This document shows positions 4,569 to 6,535 of a stretch of 6,535 nt of DNA, in pieces. Numbering within the stretch: the stretch's first letter is position 1; each line of letters opens with the position of its first letter. The notes under the pieces were generated by a model that did no database searches, had not been told where the DNA came from, and saw only the letters and a program-made list of their open reading frames with translations. Origin of the DNA: Hadesarchaea archaeon DG-33 (GTDB taxonomy: Archaea > Hadarchaeota > Hadarchaeia > Hadarchaeales > Hadarchaeaceae); assembly GCA_001515185.1 (NCBI GenBank), contig LQHI01000003.1:7332-13866 (forward strand), in the 5' to 3' direction. The position numbers and the translations under genes were made by a program.

Positions 4569-6148
4569 CAAAATTCAACATACGAAAGCTAAGAGCGAGC
4601 GCGAAGAAAGATTACGAGAGCGCTTGGCTTGAAAGCGCCAAATTGGTGGAGAAAAGGGGGAAACTTTTTTCACTCAAGGATAAAACAAAAACCCATCCCT
4701 TGTTCGAACTAATTGAGCGAGCACGTCGTGTCCTGCTTGAGCTTGGCTTCGCTGAGACAGTTTTGCCAATGATTGTGGACAAGAAGGAAGTTTATGCCCA
4801 GTATGGACCTGAAGCGCCTGTCATCCTTGATCGAGTTTTCTTCCTCGCGGGGCTGGAGCGCCCAGATATAGGCATCAGTCAAAAGAAAATCCAAGAAATC
4901 CGCGAGCTGGTACCGGACTTTAAGGAGATTGAGAAACTTCAAGGGATTTTCAGGCGGTATAAACGAGGGGAGATAGTAGCGGACGACTTGGTCGAGGTTA
5001 TGGTGAAAGAGCTAGACATACGCGAGGAACAGGCAACCGGGCTACTTGCGCTTTTTGGAGAACTTAGGGAGCTGAAGCCCGTGCCGATGGACCTAACATT
5101 ACGATCACATACCACGGCGGGTTGGTTTTTGGTTTTACGCGAGCTGCAGCGACGCGAATCGTTGCCGCTCCAGCTATTCTCAATCGGTCCAAAGTTCAGG
5201 CGGGAGCAGCGGCTAGACCCGACGCATCTCTATGAGTCGTGGACAGCCTCGATGGTCATCGCTGCTGAAAAGATAAGCCTTGAGGACGGTGAGCGAATAA
5301 CCCGAAAAATATTGGACAAGCTGGGATTCTCGGAAGTGAAGTTCTCGATAAAAACTGCGACTTCGAAGTACTATGCACCACAAATGGAGTTCGAGATTTT
5401 CGTCAAACACCCCAAGACAGGCGAGTTTATAGAGGTGGGCGATGCGGGGTTCTACAGCCCAGTCGCGCTCAGCCATTATGACATCGCTTTCCCCGTCTTC
5501 AACCTCGGCATAGGGCTCGAGCGCGTGCTAATGATCGAAACGGGCGGGACCGACATACGCGTTTTGATGTATCCCTATCTCTACAAAGCCGCTGAATTCT
5601 CAGACAGGGAGCTGGCAGACATGATAAAGTGCGAACGTGAGCCGGGCACCGAGATTGGCCGGGCGATAGCCGCAGCAATTGTCAAAGCAGCACAGCAGCA
5701 CGCCGATGAGCCGAGCCCATGCGATTTCAAGGCGTTTGAAGGCAAACTTGGTGGCAAACGAGTTATCGTGAGAGTGGTAGAACCCGAGCGTGGCACGAAG
5801 CTCATTGGGCCAGCGGGCTTCAACGAGATTTACGTTTATGAAGGCAACGTCGTAGGTGTGCCACCCAAGGGTTGGGAAAAAGATGAATTTTTGAATTCTG
5901 TGCGGGAGAAAGGGGTCTCGACCGGCATCAGCTACATCATCGCTTTCGCGGCCCTCGCGGCGCAGGAAATCGAGCGAGCTGCAAAGAGTGGTAAGAAGCA
6001 GGTGAAGGTACGCGTTCGGGCAGCAAAATTGCCGAGCGATATCAACTTGGTGATTGACGAGGCAGCACAACGCTACATAACCGCAAACAAGAAGCGGATT
6101 GATGTTCGAGGACCAGTTTTCACCACGGTGGTCGCGGAGTTCGGATAA
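4565..6148 (+). CDS. sepS: O-phosphoseryl-tRNA(Cys) synthetase (SepRS)
   Basis: This 527-residue class II aminoacyl-tRNA synthetase is full length for SepRS. It charges tRNA-Cys with O-phosphoserine, which SepCysS (not in this window) then converts to Cys-tRNA. Motif 2 is FSIGPKFRREQRLDPTHLYESW (205-226), with R212 and R213 placed for ATP and acceptor-end contacts. Motif 3 is NLGIGLERVLM (313-323). The RSHTTAGWF stretch (180-188) corresponds to the SepRS substrate pocket (H182, T184), and TAS at 227-229 occupies the position of the phosphate-binding Ser-x-Ser, with Thr in place of the first Ser if my alignment from memory is right. GDAGFYSPVALSHYDIAFPVFN (292-313) is also typical. The C-terminal part (about 360-527) is the anticodon/tRNA-binding region. 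The gene is coupled to the translin-family gene. Its presence implies the indirect Cys-tRNA route; whether CysRS also exists cannot be told here. Confidence 0.97.
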   Translation: MTKFNIRKLRASAKKDYESAWLESAKLVEKRGKLFSLKDKTKTHPLFELIERARRVLLELGFAETVLPMIVDKKEVYAQYGPEAPVILDRVFFLAGLERPDIGISQKKIQEIRELVPDFKEIEKLQGIFRRYKRGEIVADDLVEVMVKELDIREEQATGLLALFGELRELKPVPMDLTLRSHTTAGWFLVLRELQRRESLPLQLFSIGPKFRREQRLDPTHLYESWTASMVIAAEKISLEDGERITRKILDKLGFSEVKFSIKTATSKYYAPQMEFEIFVKHPKTGEFIEVGDAGFYSPVALSHYDIAFPVFNLGIGLERVLMIETGGTDIRVLMYPYLYKAAEFSDRELADMIKCEREPGTEIGRAIAAAIVKAAQQHADEPSPCDFKAFEGKLGGKRVIVRVVEPERGTKLIGPAGFNEIYVYEGNVVGVPPKGWEKDEFLNSVREKGVSTGISYIIAFAALAAQEIERAAKSGKKQVKVRVRAAKLPSDINLVIDEAAQRYITANKKRIDVRGPVFTTVVAEFG

Positions 6149-6535
6149 CTACCCGAAGATATCTCTGGTCTTTTTTATCCCCTTTCGGGCTGCCTCCAGC
6201 GGATGTTTTGGTTTCCAGAGTTCGGCTATCAGCAGCCCATCATAGTTTATCGCCCGCAAGGTGTCGGCTGCGGGTTTGAAGTCGATATCGCCATCACCCG
6301 GCGGCAGGTGATCATCTTCCATGCCGTAATTGTCATGCACATGCACATGGACCAGGTGTTCGCGGAGGGCCTCAATAGATCTGGCAATCGCAGCTCCGGT
6401 GCCCTTCCTCCCGGCTCTTCGCTCGGCCAGATGCGCGTGCCCGATGTCGAAAGTTATTTTGACCCCTCCTAGTCCGGCCACAAATTTTCTGAGTTCCTCA
6501 ACGTTCGATGGGTAGAAAATTGGTTGCCCCGCAGC
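6149..6535 (-). CDS. Sugar-phosphate isomerase/epimerase, AP-endonuclease 2-like TIM barrel (C-terminal part, partial)
   Basis: A continuous minus-strand frame runs from the right edge (beginning AAGQPIFYPSNVEELRKF) to TAG at 6151-6149, giving 128 visible residues. An internal GTG at 6481 is not the start, because the frame stays open to the edge. Metal-site motifs of the xylose-isomerase-like/endonuclease IV barrel are present: D30-I-G-H33, H65-V-H67-D, D74-D-H76 in DDHLPPGDGDIDF, and E105 in LLIAELWKP. In endonuclease IV the matching Asp/His/Asp-x-His/Glu bind the Zn cluster. The GDGDIDF stretch and the lack of the DNA-binding signatures that I would expect favour a sugar isomerase/epimerase of unknown substrate. 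The N-terminal half lies outside the window. Its stop directly abuts that of SepRS. Confidence 0.85.
   Translation of the reverse strand, partial: AAGQPIFYPSNVEELRKFVAGLGGVKITFDIGHAHLAERRAGRKGTGAAIARSIEALREHLVHVHVHDNYGMEDDHLPPGDGDIDFKPAADTLRAINYDGLLIAELWKPKHPLEAARKGIKKTRDIFG
6171..6176 (+). terminator. T6 tract, probable terminator of the translin-SepRS operon
   Basis: Six consecutive T on the plus strand start 23 nt after the SepRS stop. Archaeal RNA polymerase terminates at such tracts without a hairpin. The tract lies inside the coding region of the opposing gene, where it encodes Lys-Lys on the other strand. Confidence 0.4.

Noticed and set aside
5600..6070. A minus-strand open frame of 156 codons inside SepRS
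   Set aside because: It lies fully opposite well-recognised SepRS sequence and has no recognisable domain or RBS, so it is a shadow of codon composition.
6149..6481. Treating the right-edge minus gene as a complete 110-residue protein starting at GTG 6481
   Set aside because: The frame stays open to the window edge with plausible family sequence upstream, and 110 residues cannot form the barrel, so it is a partial gene.
6203..6515. Plus-strand open frames at the right edge rich in His/Met/Cys
   Set aside because: They are the reverse of the conserved metal-site motifs (DIGHAH, HVHVHDN) of the minus-strand TIM barrel, which explains the odd composition.
1..6535. Possible CRISPR array, tRNA gene or insertion sequence
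   Set aside because: Reading through, I saw no spaced direct repeats, no tRNA T-loop/CCA-type pattern in the short intergenic gaps, and no transposase or terminal inverted repeats.

Overview
The window looks archaeal. It holds a complete O-phosphoseryl-tRNA synthetase (SepRS), found mainly in methanogens, Archaeoglobales and some related uncultured archaeal lineages. It also holds an archaeal-type TYW1 wyosine enzyme, a translin-family protein, a protein with a class III (pilin-like) signal peptide, and a TATA-box leaderless promoter. Base composition is moderate. I cannot fix the lineage beyond 'SepRS-using archaeon, probably euryarchaeote-like'. There are no rRNA, tRNA, CRISPR or insertion-sequence features that I can see.

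Layout: (1) Positions 1-1973, plus strand: the last codons of an unknown gene, then a DHH/DHHA1 phosphoesterase (NrnA/RecJ-like) and, 10 nt later, the radical-SAM tRNA-wyosine enzyme TYW1, probably one operon. (2) Positions 1974-2015: a perfect 9-bp stem that exactly fills the gap between two convergent stop codons, probably a two-way terminator. (3) Positions 2016-3122, minus strand: a secreted or surface-anchored helical protein with a pilin-like signal peptide, a DUF5667-like segment, a twin CX3C cysteine motif and a Trp-rich tail. (4) Positions 3123-3407: a divergent control region with dyads and a clear TATA box. (5) Positions 3408-3836, plus strand: a small protein with two membrane helices and a C-terminal winged helix, probably a membrane-tethered transcription regulator. 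(6) Positions 3951-6148, plus strand: a Trax-like translin-family protein translationally coupled (ATGA overlap) to SepRS. (7) Positions 6149-6535, minus strand: the C-terminal part of a sugar-phosphate isomerase/endonuclease IV-like TIM barrel, whose stop codon directly abuts the SepRS stop.

Two themes link the genes. Three or four of them concern tRNA or small RNA: TYW1 (tRNA-Phe modification), SepRS (Cys-tRNA formation), the translin/Trax-like protein (an RNase family linked to pre-tRNA fragment removal in eukaryotes) and the DHH protein (possibly a nanoRNase). The coupling of the translin gene to SepRS is the most suggestive link. The second theme is the divergent pair of a membrane-bound winged-helix protein and a secreted cysteine-hairpin protein. 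It looks like a local sensor/regulator and target unit and is the best candidate here for something undescribed.
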